A stretch of DNA of 64,000 nt from Liolophura sinensis (taxonomy: Eukaryota; Mollusca; Polyplacophora; Chitonida; Chitonidae), in contig NC_088304.1 of the NCBI RefSeq assembly GCF_032854445.1, positions 16,901,850 to 16,965,849 on the forward strand, given 5' to 3'. A program made the translations under genes and the position numbers. The stretch's first letter is position 1, and each line of letters starts with the position of its first letter. Shown one piece after another: positions 1 through 12,367 of the stretch. The notes under the pieces are model-generated. The model had not been told where the DNA came from. It searched no databases and was given only the letters and a program-made list of their open reading frames with translations.

Positions 1-1085
1 GATAGAAATAATCCATCACGAAGAATAGTTATGGAACAGTGCAATAACTAGAAAGGGAAAAAATCCTTCACGAAGAATTGTCATGGAACAGTGCAATAAA
101 CAAAGATGGAAAGAATCCATCACGAAGAATTGTCATGGAAGAGCGCAATAACCACAGATGGAAAGAATCCATCACCAAGAATAGTCATGGAACAGTGCAA
201 TAACCACAGATGGAAAGAATCCACCACGAAGAATGGTCATGGAACAGTGCAGTAACCAAAGATGGAAAAAATCCTTCACAAAGAATAGTCATGGAACAAT
301 GTAATAACCACAGACGGAAAGAATCCATCATGAAGAATTGTCATGGAACAGTGCAATAACCAGAAAGGGAAAAATCCTTCACGAAAAATAGTCATGGAAC
401 AGTGCAATAACCACAGATGGAAAGAATCCATCATGAAGAATGGTCATGGAACAGTGCAATAACCACTGATGGAAAATATCCACCACGAAGAATTGTCATG
501 GAACAGTGCAATAACCAAAGATGGAAAGAATCCATCACGAAGAATTGTCATGGAAGACGCAATAACCACAGACAGAAAAAATCCATCACGAAGAATTGTC
601 ATGGAACAGTGCAACAACCAAAAAGGGAAAAAATCCTTCACGAAGAATTGTCATGGAACAGTACCATAACCACAGATGGAAAGAATCCACCACGAAGAAT
701 TGTCATGGAACAGTGCAATAACCAAGGATAGAAAGAATCCATCACCAAGAATTGTCATGGAAGAGCGCAATAACCACAGACGGAAAGAATCCATCACGAA
801 GAATAGTCATGCAACAGTGCAATAACCAGAAAGGGAAAAAATCCTTCACGAAGAATTGTCATGGAACAGTACAATAACCAAAAATGGAAAGACTCCACCA
901 TGAAGAATTGTCACGGAACAGTGCAATAACCAAAGACAGAAACAATCCATCACGAAGATTAGTCATGGAAGAGCGCAATAACCACGGATGGAGAGAATCC
1001 ACCACAAAAAATAGTCATGGAACAGTACAATGACCAAAGATGGCAACAATTAATCTGGAAAGACAGTCATGAAACCGTACAATGT
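1..1085. repeat. Minisatellite, unit about 52 bp
   Basis: About twenty tandem copies of a roughly 52-bp unit, recognisable by the recurring blocks tggaacagtgcaataacca and aatccatcacgaagaatt. Units differ by substitutions and by a variant that has agaaagggaaaaaatcc in place of the cagatggaaagaatcc block. The array runs off the left edge of the window and fades out near 1085. Short reading frames inside it on both strands follow the repeat and are not taken as genes. Confidence 0.93.
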
Positions 1086-2585
1086 GAGGAGAATTAAATT
1101 GTTTTCAGCAAGGAATTTCAGAGCTTGAGGACTGCATGCCACAAAGAAGCCAACAATGTGGATTGACCACAAAACAATCTTAAAAACAAGGAAAAAACAA
1201 ACAATCACTCTTCCGTCACAATGAAAAAACATCGATATAGACTTGGGAATGAAATGTTGGAATCCATCATCAATGAAAACTAACTGTTACCAGTGAAATA
1301 ATACAGTACAGCTCAGGCTAAATGTCAAAACTAGGCAGGAGATTAGAGTGCTGACATAACGCCAAGCTTCGTTTTAATCTAATCCACACGGAAAAATAAC
1401 CTCAAATCCTACCTCACTTTTGGTATCCACTGATTCCCTAAAAGGCCCAAAATATAAATATGTCAATACCAGCACTGGTAAACCATCTTTCAATGGTAAC
1501 TGCCCGTTTAAACAGTTGAATTCAGCAACTCTAACCAAGATCCGTAATGTTTGGAATTCTAACTTCAGGCAGGCCTCAAAAGTTTTATCCCAGCCAATAT
1601 TCTCTTTACACGACATAAATCGTCAAACTTTATCAACTGACACCATACTATATGGTTTTGAAAATCTTAAACAATAGGAATTAATTAATCTCTCAAAACT
1701 GTTGTGGCTGGATTCACTGTGTAAATCCCTCCTCTGTACAACATTATGCAGACTAATCTTGAAAACTTTGTGAACAATCCAGTAAAATTTAAAAAAAAAC
1801 AATACACCAGGTGATCCCTGATTCTGTTCTGAACATAAATGTTTTGGGTTTGTTGCTTCGTGCTTTGTAAACTTTATGCTAAGATGTGGCAAATTTACTA
1901 TTAAATATCTGTCGTAAGGTTCTATATGGCATAACAAAAATGCATATCAAAATTAGTACACTGACTGTGGACGTTAATCAAAGACTTCAACTGCATATTT
2001 ACTCCCTTAATCAAGTTGATGAATTGAATTTGTGGTGCAGAGGTAGGTTATGCATTGCAAGTTAAACTTTCCTCTTTTCAGGTCTAGTATATATTTACTA
2101 GTACAGGTTCACATAGCTGAATACACAAGTCTGCACCCTCGCTTGCAAACTGGGATATGTAAGTAAACGGAACTATATTCACACCTTACAATGATAATCC
2201 CATGCCTCAGCAGATCTTCTATACTGATTTCAGTAAGAGAGTTTTCAGGCGCCAGTAGAGCAGTACTCAGTATCACGGAGTGCGCTACAAGCAGTAAACT
2301 ACTGACTTCTAGCCTGAGCTGTACTGTATAAAGGAATGGTTTACAGTTATGTGAAGGGGTTACCTTGGAGTAGCCAAACTTGCTCTGTAGAGGTGGAATC
2401 ATGGCTACCTGATGTAAAGCCTGCAGGCTCCTGTGGACAACGAACAATGGAGCAATAAAGAAGGCTTCTGTAACTCCAGCACATAAAAAATCAATACTTC
2501 AGGCCTCTTACAGTTGTTTATTTACTTGAGCACACTCTCTAATCTTCAGTATACCTTTTACAATGCACAAACTGGGATTAGTTAA
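1086..2585. other. Intergenic, no gene recognised
   Basis: AT-rich DNA. The longest frame, about 112 codons on the minus strand at 2109-2447, has no motif I recognise and no paired splice sites around it. I see nothing else to annotate. Confidence 0.5.
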
Positions 2586-3143
2586 AGGAGAAGAAAACAT
2601 AAAAACATGACACTATAGGCTGAAAAGAGCACATTTTTTTCTATCTGGTGGTGCCTACTGCATAATTTTGCGATTTTTCTTAGCCATACATGTAAAGCCT
2701 GAAAACGGCAAAGCTGGCATAAATCGCTGAGTCCATCGTGTACTCCATCTTTAACACCCCGTAATTTATGCTGGGGGTGTGTTGCCTCTCATCCAATGAC
2801 AGTCGTTAAAATTGCCAGCTTGTTCGTGTAAAGTCGGAACCTACATCCAACATTCTGCCTTCCTGATCATGAAAATGAACTATACTGTTCGCTACCTTCT
2901 GGGAAGAAGGGTTCTACCAGAAATGTAGGAGCTGCACTTCGTCCGTTTTTGACAGCAATTCCCCTCCTAACACAGAAGACTTCAGGACTATTTCTTAGGC
3001 AAAATAGAGTCGCCCACAGCAGATTTTGGCGCCGATAATTTATCAACTTGAGGTACATATTAGAATTTTTTATGGCATGCACCTGCAGGGAAATACATAC
3101 TCTTTTCAATGGTATTTGACTGATATTTAAATTTTCTTCTCCT
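2586..3143. mobile_element. TTAA-flanked miniature inverted-repeat element
   Basis: The left end aggagaagaaaa is repeated inverted at the right end (ttttcttctcct), and both ends are flanked by TTAA (2582-2585 and 3144-3147). TTAA target duplication is the signature of piggyBac-type transposition. The 558-bp interior has no open frame of note, so this is probably a non-autonomous MITE. The family differs from the other TTAA elements in the window. Confidence 0.75.
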
Positions 3144-3345
3144 TTAAGCGAGCAATACCAATCTTTCTGAAGAACATTATTTTGAACTGTTCACGTGAGT
3201 TACCACAGATTTTTTGAAAATCACATTTTGTTTGCTACTTCTCACAACATTAGAAGTTAAGAAATCATTAATGCTTATTTCTAAGCCTGGTTTCCTTTTC
3301 TGTGAAGATTTACATTGCATTCTTATTCTTTCCACAAATGAAACC

Positions 3346-3568
3346 TTGGGCTCAGTTAGAGTGCTAGCCTCTCACCAATGCGGTCGCCGTGAGTTCAAGT
3401 CCAGCTCATGCTGGCTCCCTCTCTGTCAGTACGTGGGAAGATCCGACAACAGCCTGCGGATGGTCATGGGTATCCCCCAGGCACTGCCCGCTTTCCACCC
3501 ACCATAATGCTGGCTGCTGTCGTATAAGCGAAATATTCTTGAGTACAGCATAAAACACCAATCAAAAA
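3346..3568 (+). mobile_element. tRNA-derived SINE, main family
   Basis: Starts in a tRNA-like head (ggctcagttagagtgctagc, then the B-box-like gagttcaagtcc) and ends in the family tail, in which attcttgagtacagc leads into acaccaatc and an A-rich stretch. The same sequence recurs at least sixteen times in the window, in both orientations. The A-box part is slightly truncated. Confidence 0.85.
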
Positions 3569-4600
3569 AAAAAAACCAAAAACCAAAAAAACAATCAAAT
3601 GAAGCCTCACCCGCCCCGGTCAGTTGACGCTCCAATCAAAAAGTCCAGAGCTTCTACCGCTTCCACAGTGATTCCAAAGTCACCTAGGATTGCTGAATTG
3701 TACACATCTGAAAATGAAAAAGAGTTTTTTTATGGCCTTTAGACATTACACATTTCAAATGTCCTGCAAACTCAAGATATGACAGTCATGATAGGAAGTA
3801 GAAGTATTGTTTTTGTAGTGGAAGTCTCGTACAAACGTACCAGAATAATAGCCAATGTCAAACTTCACCAGAGTACAATGATGTCCATATATTTTTCAAA
3901 AATGAATGAAACTGATCAAAAGTAGAATTTGATTATTAACTTGTTACAGTGAAGCTATGTACCAAGTTTCAGTAAAAAATAAAAAAAACATTTTTTTGGA
4001 GAGAAATAGTGCTACAGAAAAAGAACAGGACAAAACATTCATAATTCATTCAAACATCAATGAATGGCGTAGAACTCAAATTTGATCTGTAACTCATCAT
4101 GTCCAAAGTTTTAAAGACATGCAATGGACTATTCTGAAAAAATTTATTTATTTTTTGGGGGCATAACATGAAATAACACAAAGTACAAAATAATTCTTGC
4201 AGATTTGTAACTGTGACTCCAAGGGACACCAGATAATGAGTTTGTTTAATGATTTTAAGCAGTTTTAAAAATTGACCTACTTTTGAGCCCAGGTCATTGG
4301 TCAGTTTTGGCCTTATTTGCATACCAAACTAAAAGTGTTTTACAATATGGGCAGGGCAATCCACCTAAAAACTGTGAACATAAAGTTTATCTCGATATGT
4401 TTAGTGTTTAGGAGGAGAAGACTTTTTTGGGTAAAAATTTAAAATGGCCGCTAAATCACATAACTGGTAGTACAGCACCAAAAGTCAAAAATTGCTCCAT
4501 ATGTTCCTCACTAAGATTCAAAGTTTTTCTAACTTTATCAGTTCTTCAGATATTGCAATTTTAGGAGTTCACTAAGAAAAAACACTTAATTCCTGTTTAA
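3569..4600. other. Intergenic, old diverged repeats
   Basis: AT-rich, with no supported gene. It carries the phrase aaaatggccgctaaatcac near 4440, which recurs in altered form near 11270 and 11850, so this is probably part of the same ancient repeat that fills 9000-12000. Confidence 0.45.
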
Positions 4601-5524
4601 AGGATTAGTGTCCAGATTTAGCTACTTGTCCAAAGTATTAAGATTATAACCTGTTAACAGTATGTTTTCAGGAGAGCCTCTGGGAAAAGTAATTATGAAT
4701 TTAAATCCTCCAAAAACAATAAATTTACTACTCTAGCCGATCTCCATTCGGCCGCATGGTAAAGCTCAGCAGGCGAAATCACAGATGGCCAACCCAAGTC
4801 TAGCTGGCCTATATAACCTGGGACTTCGTATCAAAACGATATCATTTTTGAGATGGAGTCTACGTACACAAAAGCAAATATACCGCTGCATCAATTTGAA
4901 ACCATAGTCTACAATGCTGAAGTTCCGATATACAACACAGACATCTCTGGTCAGACTTCAGATTTTGAGTTTTTAGACGTTATATTTGATCTTTGTCCAG
5001 GCGTTTTCAACCGCGCTGGCAATACAGACGGGAAAGCTATAGCTTTATCCTGTGTTACACTGTTTCGAGTTTATATCAGATTTAATATTTACTATTCTTT
5101 CCTTCTGTCCGCTTCACAAAAAATGCCATCCTATTCCACAAGTGAATTTACTTCGCGGAAATTAATTTTTGTACATTTAATCAAGGCAATACTGAAAAAG
5201 AACTCTTCCAACTATTTAATTTTCCTTGTTATATTATGGCCAGAATTACTCAAGTATATCCAACAGGTATTATGAAGGGTGGCTTTAATCCTCTTTTGTT
5301 TCCTGTGGTGTCGCTACCCCCCGCCTAATCTTGATTGTAATCTTGAGTTTAAAACAAAGGGGAAAAAAAAAACTCCAGAGTTCTTCGAGGACCTGTTTTT
5401 ACAACCGTATGCAGAATAGCAAACCATTTCGTACTTCTTGCCAAATTTTTTTTCGCACTCAAATTTAACAATATATCCAGCGGTAGGTAATTATGAATAA
5501 ATAACCAATCTGGACACTAATTCT
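4601..5524 (+). mobile_element. TTAA element with shared ORF, copy 1
   Basis: The inverted ends begin aggattagtgtccagatt and finish in aatctggacactaattct. TTAA lies on both sides (4597-4600 and 5525-5528). Copies 2 and 3 are at 32956 and 43701. The interior opens with a frame starting ATGGAGTCTACG (4853) whose first 40 or so residues resemble those in copy 2, with the shared core QTSD.EF. It then decays into stops. The TTAA target implies a piggyBac-type transposase acted on it. No transposase domain is visible, so this is a non-autonomous derivative. Confidence 0.8.
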
Positions 5525-5903
5525 TTAAGGTACTTTGAATGGACATAATCATTAGCCAGGTGCTGTCTTTCACTTTAATGCTAAATATCATACTCACAAT
5601 TATTTCACTTATAACATGGTGGTTAACTTCATCAGTGGAGTGCAAATCATAAATCGCTGGCCTTGGCAAGTTTCTGACGCACTTTCTCAAGTGTGACACA
5701 CAAATTTGCACACTACATTGTTGACAGACGAGTGGTCTTCAAGAAAAGTAAAATGGCCAGACGAGTACCTACAAATACCCTCTCTAAAGTATGGTTTGAA
5801 CCTGCAGTTCAAGTGTCCTAGCCAATGACAGGCAGGCACTTTTAACCCCTAGACCATGGCCCGATCCCCTTGAGTAGAAAGAATGATGCCTCACAATTTT
5901 GAA
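5525..5903. other. Intergenic, nothing recognised
   Basis: Unique-looking AT-rich sequence between the TTAA element and the poly-C minisatellite. No gene, SINE or inverted repeat is visible. Confidence 0.4.
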
Positions 5904-6560
5904 GTATGCAAGATGTTAATGTGAGGTATGCAAGATGTTAATGTGAGTTATGCAAGATGTTAAAGATAGGTATGGCAAAGTGTCTGTCCTGCCCCCCACT
6001 GATACTAACCAGGTTCTACAAGATGTTAACGTTAGGTATGGCAAAGTATCTGTCCTGCCCCCACTGATACTAACCAGGTTCTACAAGATGTTAATGTTAG
6101 GTATGGCAAAGTGTCTGTCCTGCCCCCCCCCCCCCCCTGATATTAACCAGGTTCAACAAGATGTTAATGTTAGGTAAGGCAAAGTATCTGTCCTGCCCCC
6201 CCCCCCCCCAACTGATACTAACCAGGTTCTACAAGATGTTAACATTAGGTATGGCAAAGTATAAGTCCTGCCCCCCCCCCCCCCCCCCCCCAACAGATAC
6301 TAACCAGGTTCTACAAGATGTTAATGTTAGGTATGGCAAAGTGTCTGTCTTGCCCCCCCCCCCCCCCCCCCCCCCACCCCACTGATACTAACCAGGCTCT
6401 AAAAGATGTTAATGTTAGGTAGGGCAAACTGTCTGTCCTGTTTCCCATTGATACTGACCAGGTTCTACAAGATGTTAATGTTAGGTATGGCGAAGTGTCT
6501 GTCCTGATATCCCCCCCCCCCCCACACACACACACACACTGATACTAACCAGGTTCTACA
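5904..6560. repeat. Minisatellite with internal poly-C tracts
   Basis: Eight or nine copies of a unit built from actgatactaaccaggttc, acaagatgttaatgttagg, tatggcaaagtgtctgtcctg and then a run of C. The C run grows from about 5 to more than 20 along the array, and near 6515 a (CA) run follows it. Unit length therefore varies from about 65 to 100 bp. Proline- and glycine-rich frames in it follow the repeat and are not called as genes. Confidence 0.92.
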
Positions 6561-7364
6561 AGAAGCTCCAGAATCTCCTGTATGTGGGTCTGTACAAACT
6601 GTAAGTGGCAGTGTTCATCCAGGGTCTGAGGATAGAAGTCAAAACTCAAAAAATATGCATTTTATTTTTATCTCAACGATATCTTACATTAGAGTACCAT
6701 TTACAACAGACATTTGACCTACACAAAAATCAAGGGGGACAACTGCATCTTTCCAGCTACAGGTATGAGTAAGCATTCAAATTTCTTTAAGTTGGATGTA
6801 AATTTCCACAAATATGTTCACACTGCTTCAACCCGACATTTGAATAATGCCTACTTTGAGGAAGGCATGTTACATGCTCTTGTATTTCTACACTATTGGC
6901 AAGATGACTTCAGTCGTGTCACTGTTTGACAAATGTGTTGGATTAATGACACAAGATAATTCATTGTTCCAAGCTACATCCATGTAGCAGGCTGATCTGA
7001 ATGTCAACATATTTACATTGCTCAAGACAACAACCATGTCATAGTATACAGATGTGCAATTGCTTTTTTTTCTTTTTTTCGGAATAAACATACATTAATG
7101 CTGTAATCCACATCTCTCTTTCTGTATTGCCATCTGGACGATAGCATCCTTCATAAATATCTATTTTATACATGTTACTATGCACTATGTGTAACTTTGA
7201 TGTCCTAATTCCTCTGTCAGTTTTGTTTTTCACAAGAAATCCTAATCCAAACTAAAAGGTTTTGTGTCATGTAGTTCATTACAGCTAGACATCATGTAAA
7301 AAGATCAGTTACACAAAAGGCTCCCCCAGACCTACAGATTCCTGCTCAAATTTCTAGATGAAAG
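6561..7364. other. Intergenic, nothing recognised
   Basis: AT-rich DNA between two minisatellites. AATAAA-like signals occur on the minus strand near 6665 but no coding exon could be tied to them. Confidence 0.35.
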
Positions 7365-8957
7365 TTTGTCTGTAGAGCTACCGTCTCACATGTAAATTAG
7401 AGCTCGATGAGCCAATAGAGTATGTCTGTAGAGCTACTGTCTTACATGTGCCTTAGAACTTAATGGACCAGTGTGGTTTGTCTGTAGAGCTACTGTCTTT
7501 ACATGTACCTTAGAACTTAATGGACCAGTGTGGTTTGTCTGTGTGTGGTTTGTCTGTAGAGCTACTGTCTTACATGTACCTTAGAACTTAATGGACCAGT
7601 GTGGTTTGTCTGTAGAGCCACAGTCTTACATGTAAATTAGAACTTAATGGACCAGTGTGGTTTGTCTGTGTGTGGTTTGTCTGTAGAGCCACTGTTTTAC
7701 ATGTACCTTAGAACTTAATGGACCAGTGTGGTTTGTCTGTAGAGCTACTGTCTTACATGTACCTTAGAACTTAATGGACCAGTGTGGTTTGTCTGTAGAG
7801 CTACTGTTTTACATGTACCTTAGAACTTAATGGACCAGTGTGGTTTGTCTGTAGAGCTACTGTCTTACATGTACCTTAGAACTTAATGGACCAGTGTGGT
7901 TTGTCTGTGTGTGGTTTGTCTGTAGAGCTACTGTCTTACATGTACCTTAGAACTTAATGGACCAGTGTGGTTTGTCTGTAGAGCTACTGTCTTACATGTA
8001 CCTTAGAACTTAATGAACCAGTGTGGTTTGTCTGTAGAGCTACTGTTTTACATGTACCTTAGAACTTAATGGACCAGTGTGGTTTGTCTGTGTGTGGTTT
8101 GTCTGTAGAGCCACAGTCTTACATGTACCTTAGAACTTAATGAACCAGTGTGGTTTGTCTGTGTGTGGTTTGTCGGTAGAGCTACTGTTTTACATGTACC
8201 TTAGAACTTAATGAACCAGTGTGGTTTGTCTGTAGAGCTACTGTCTTACATGTACCTTAGAACTTAATGAACCAGTGTGGTTTGTCTGTAGAGCTACTGT
8301 CTTACATGTACCTTAGAACTTAATGAACCAGTGTGGTTTGTCTGTAGAGCTACTGTCTTACATGTACCTTAGAACTTAATGAAGCAGTGTGGTTTGTCTG
8401 TAGAGCTACTGTTTTACATGTACCTTAGAACTTAATGAACCAGTGCGGTTTGTCTGTAGAGCTACTGTCTTACATGTACCTTAGAACTTAATGAAGCAGT
8501 GTGGTTTGTCTGTAGAGCTACTGTTTTACATGTACCTTAGAACTTAATGAACCAGTGCGGTTTGTCTGTAGAGCTACTGTCTTACATGTACCTTAGAACT
8601 TAATGAACCAGTGTGGTTTGTCTGTAGAGCTACTGTCTTACATGTACCTTAGAACTTAATGAAGCAGTGTGGTTTGTCTGTAGAGCTACTGTTTTACATG
8701 TACCTTAGAACTTAATGAACCAGTGTGGTTTGTCTGTAGAGCTACTGTCTTACATGTACCTTAGAACTTAATGAAGCAGTGTGGTTTGTCTGTAGAGCTA
8801 CTGTTTTACATGTACCTTAGAACTTAATGAACCAGTGCGGTTTGTCTGTAGAGCTACTGTTTTACATGTACCTTAGAACTTAATGAACCATTGCAGGTTG
8901 TTTATAGAGCTACTGTTTTACATGTACCTTAGAACTTGATGAACCAGTGCGGTTTTC
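7365..8957. repeat. Minisatellite, unit about 58 bp
   Basis: About 27 copies of a unit containing gtgtggtttgtctgtagagc, tactgtcttacatgtacctt and agaacttaatgaaccagt. Some units carry an extra local duplication of tgtgtggtttgtc. The left half mostly reads atggaccagt and the right half atgaaccagt or atgaagcagt, so variants cluster by position, as expected from local unequal exchange. Confidence 0.95.
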
Positions 8958-11900
8958 AAGGTCAGGGGAGCGAGCACGTAGTGGCCATCTTCACACTGTC
9001 AAGGAAAACATACAACACATGCCTTTCCATCCTGTACATGCATTTACAGGAAAAACTTTAGATTTTGTCTTCTCAACTTCAAAATGTTTCGTAACAAACT
9101 TCTACACTGTTTCTACGAACTTCTAACCATAAACAGGGTCCAAAGATGTACACTAAAGGTTTCACATTTCCAGGCTAACTGCAATGAGTAATCTACAGTC
9201 TATACAAGATTAAGGCAACATAACATAGCATTTATTATCTAAAATTTTTGTTTTTCATCCCAAGAGAATGTAAGTATGCACTATTACACAAGCTAAAGTT
9301 GTTTCCGCAGTCTTAATTTAAAAGGCTTTTCCAGAAAGAATAAAAATTATCCCCCATATTTTTCAATGACTCGAGAAGTTACTTTCCAATTTCAGGCTTC
9401 AAATTATCTTTCCGGTATTTGTGACCCAGACCCACCCAACACCATAATTTATAAGAATAATCCAATAAACTAGAACTGCAAAGCAGTTTCGGCCAGGGTT
9501 CACGTAGTCTGTTGTTGTAGTTATCATTCTATGGCATCGAATAGAAGAAACATTTGTAGGTCTAATGGTTCTCGAGTTACAGGTCATTGAAATTACGTCA
9601 CTAAATTTTAATTTTTTGACTATATCTCAAAAAGTTACAAAGATAGGTTCAAAATACACCAGAATAAATTAAAATAAAATTGAAGTTTCAAAACTAGTTG
9701 TTTCAAAACAACCTCGACCAATGGCAAGCTTCTAAAGATTTTACCGGATGTCAACAATTTTCTCAAACTTGTTGTAGCTACTAACACTCTACCTGCATAT
9801 CAAATTTCAAAACAATCGGTTTAGTCATTCTCGAGAAAATGATGTTTAAACGATGTCCTATAAAATGCAATACAGCCCCAAAAACCACACGACAAAAAAA
9901 ATCGGGCTCAGAGGTGCACTTAAGCCATTGGGGAATATTAGGGCAAAATTTCAAGTCAATCAGTATCGGGTGTAGGTGGTATACAAAATCGAATAAATAA
10001 CTAGAACTGCATGCAGTTATACGGCTTCAAAGCAGTCTGTACACACAAAACTTTCCACTTTCTCCACCACAGACCGTTCAAATCTATTAGTTCTGTGCTC
10101 TTAAGAAAAGACCCTAGGTTGGTCTAATAGAGCAAAAAAAAACCAGACGTAAGCCACATTAGACAATAAACTTTCCAAAAGAGAGAATTGTATGTAACCT
10201 ACTTATGTCGCAAATTCCCATCAAGAATCCAAAATTTGCAATTTTTCCCTATATTTGTAGGTCACGTGACAGAAAATTAATACAGCTGTAAAGTTCAAAA
10301 TTGCTGAGTGGAAGGGACTATATATGTACTGTATGTATGCTGGAAATTTGTGAACTGTCTTGACAAATACAGGATAAACAGGGCTTCAAAACTTGACAAA
10401 AGGCCGATTTACTATATTTTAGCACATTTATAGGAGTATGTCATATAATGCATACACACTCCATTTGTGTCTAGGATGAATGTAGAAATATTAAAACTAA
10501 GTATGCCACCCGACATAGTTTGACCCACTCTTATTTTTTTCCTGTGATGCATATTTTTGTTGCAAATTGCGATCAAAACGCGAAAGAGCACAATTTCCCC
10601 CATTTTCGCAGGTCACAACATCAAACTGTTACAGCTGTAAAGCTGAAAATTGCTGTGTATTAAGGATATATATGTACTGTGTGTATGGTGAAAATCGTTG
10701 ACCTGGGTCAAAAAACAAAGGGCACAAACACTTTTGAACTTTTGAATGTCTAAATCTGGCACATTTACATATACACGCTATATATTGTAATACAATGTAT
10801 GGATGGTTATGAAGAATATGTATCATTGTATATGTTCTTTTAATTATCTGGTTTGCACTGCAGTTGCGATTGGGTCACCCAGCGCCATTGCACCCCAATG
10901 TTGTGCAATATTTCTGAAAGTAAGCTTTGTTTTGCACAAACCTTGTCTTCTTCACTACACGCTAGCCAGGCCACAGTGTTTGTGTTTTTTGTGTTTTGAT
11001 TGCAATTTACAAATAACACATCGCAGGAAAAAAAAACAAGACCAGATTCGTGATCAGGACATCAAACTACGTCAGTTGGCATATTTAGAACATCAAAATT
11101 CCCAAAAATAGTAAAAAATCAAGTACTTCTGCTGTATCAGCTGCAACCAAATTTGCATTCTTTCTTCCAAATAGTTTCCAGGGAACGCTTATTATGTGTG
11201 CTAAATTTCAAGTCAATCAGACGTTTGGTTTTGAAGAAAAAAACTGTTAAATGTTTTCACTTCAACCCAAAATGGCCGCTAGGTCACGTGAATATGGACG
11301 CCCAAATCTTAACTCGTAGTAGCACATCTCCCAGTCTATCACATCTCTAAGTTTCACACATTTCTATTCAGCTTTTCTAGCTATAAGAAGTTTTTCAATT
11401 TTAAAAAATGTAAAAATGGCGATTTTTTTTTTTGTGGCATGTACCACTTCCGGTTTGCTGACCTCACTTCCGACTATATAAAGGTTGTCTGCTTGCCTTG
11501 GGATGATGTCAGGCCTTAAGATTGCAGCTTCATTGCTTAAGGAGATATACCCACTTCTAGTTTTGCAAAAAAATGCATATTCAGAATCAGCGTCCAAAAC
11601 TGCATCAGATAGGACTATTTGCCGCACATCATCTTTGGAAATGAAGAAAGTATTAGCAAAAAACAGATTTTTTTTGTCACATGACATTTTCACCCAATAG
11701 CGAGATTGTACAATTTCCAACGGAGAAAATACACAATCACACCCTGACTGTACCTAGGATTTGTGCAACTGCAGTTAAAATTTCACCCCATTTGCATAAG
11801 CCATTCGGGCGGAGGAGATTTTTTAAAATTTTTCATCCAAATCCAAGATGGCTGCCAAGTCACATGACCATATCTGCCCAAAAAGTTACGATGCACAACT

Positions 11901-12203
11901 TCAAGTGACACATAAAAACATATTAACATTTCATACATATCTGACACGCTGTTTTTCCTAGAAACTCATCACAATTTCACCCAGATTAATAATAATAATA
12001 ACAATAATTATAATAAAAACAAATATTCCTAACGGATATAATAGGGATTCAAGAATGGCTTGAACCTCTTATAATCCGAACGTTTTCTATATTCTATATA
12101 CCGCCCTTGTCAAAACTGGCAGACTGGCTCTATAACGCCAAAGGGATGTCACTCTGTGAGGAAAGTTGCTTATTTGGCTATCTAGTGGAGTAGTGGCAAT
12201 GTG
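8958..12203. other. Intergenic, ancient diverged tandem-like repeats
   Basis: No gene supported. Blocks near 10190-10540 and 10555-10900 are diverged copies of one another: both have a gcaaatt block, then aggtcac, tacagctgtaaag, tatatatgtactgt and a cacattta block. Phrases such as aatggccgctaggtcac recur near 11270 and 11850. This looks like an old satellite or dispersed repeat. An (AAT)-rich stretch lies near 11990-12020. Confidence 0.45.
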
Positions 12204-12367
12204 CTAGAGGTTTGTTTTCTGCTGAAGATTTGTTCTGAGTCTCAGTTCCAAAGGATATTCATCTCCAGCCAAGAGTGACGCCTTCAGGGAGACTTTGTGG
12301 AGCTGCTGGATGTAGAGATACAACACAAACACGAATGTGCTCACGCTCAGGCTGTTCTTCAGGGCAT
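12204..12367 (-). CDS. Unassigned gene, last exon
   Basis: Acceptor ttttctgacag. It encodes ALKNSLSVSTFVFVLYLYIQ and a further 33 residues to a TAG stop. It contains the hydrophobic segment and ends NLQQKTNL. Confidence 0.75.

Noticed and set aside
417..731. Overlapping 60-104 codon frames in the first array
   Set aside because: They follow the 52-bp repeat in all frames and show only repeat-driven peptides, so they are not genes.
5950..6535. Proline- and glycine-rich frames
   Set aside because: Products of the poly-C tracts in the minisatellite.
1..8957. CRISPR array
   Set aside because: Repeats are contiguous without unique spacers, and the sequence is clearly from an animal genome.
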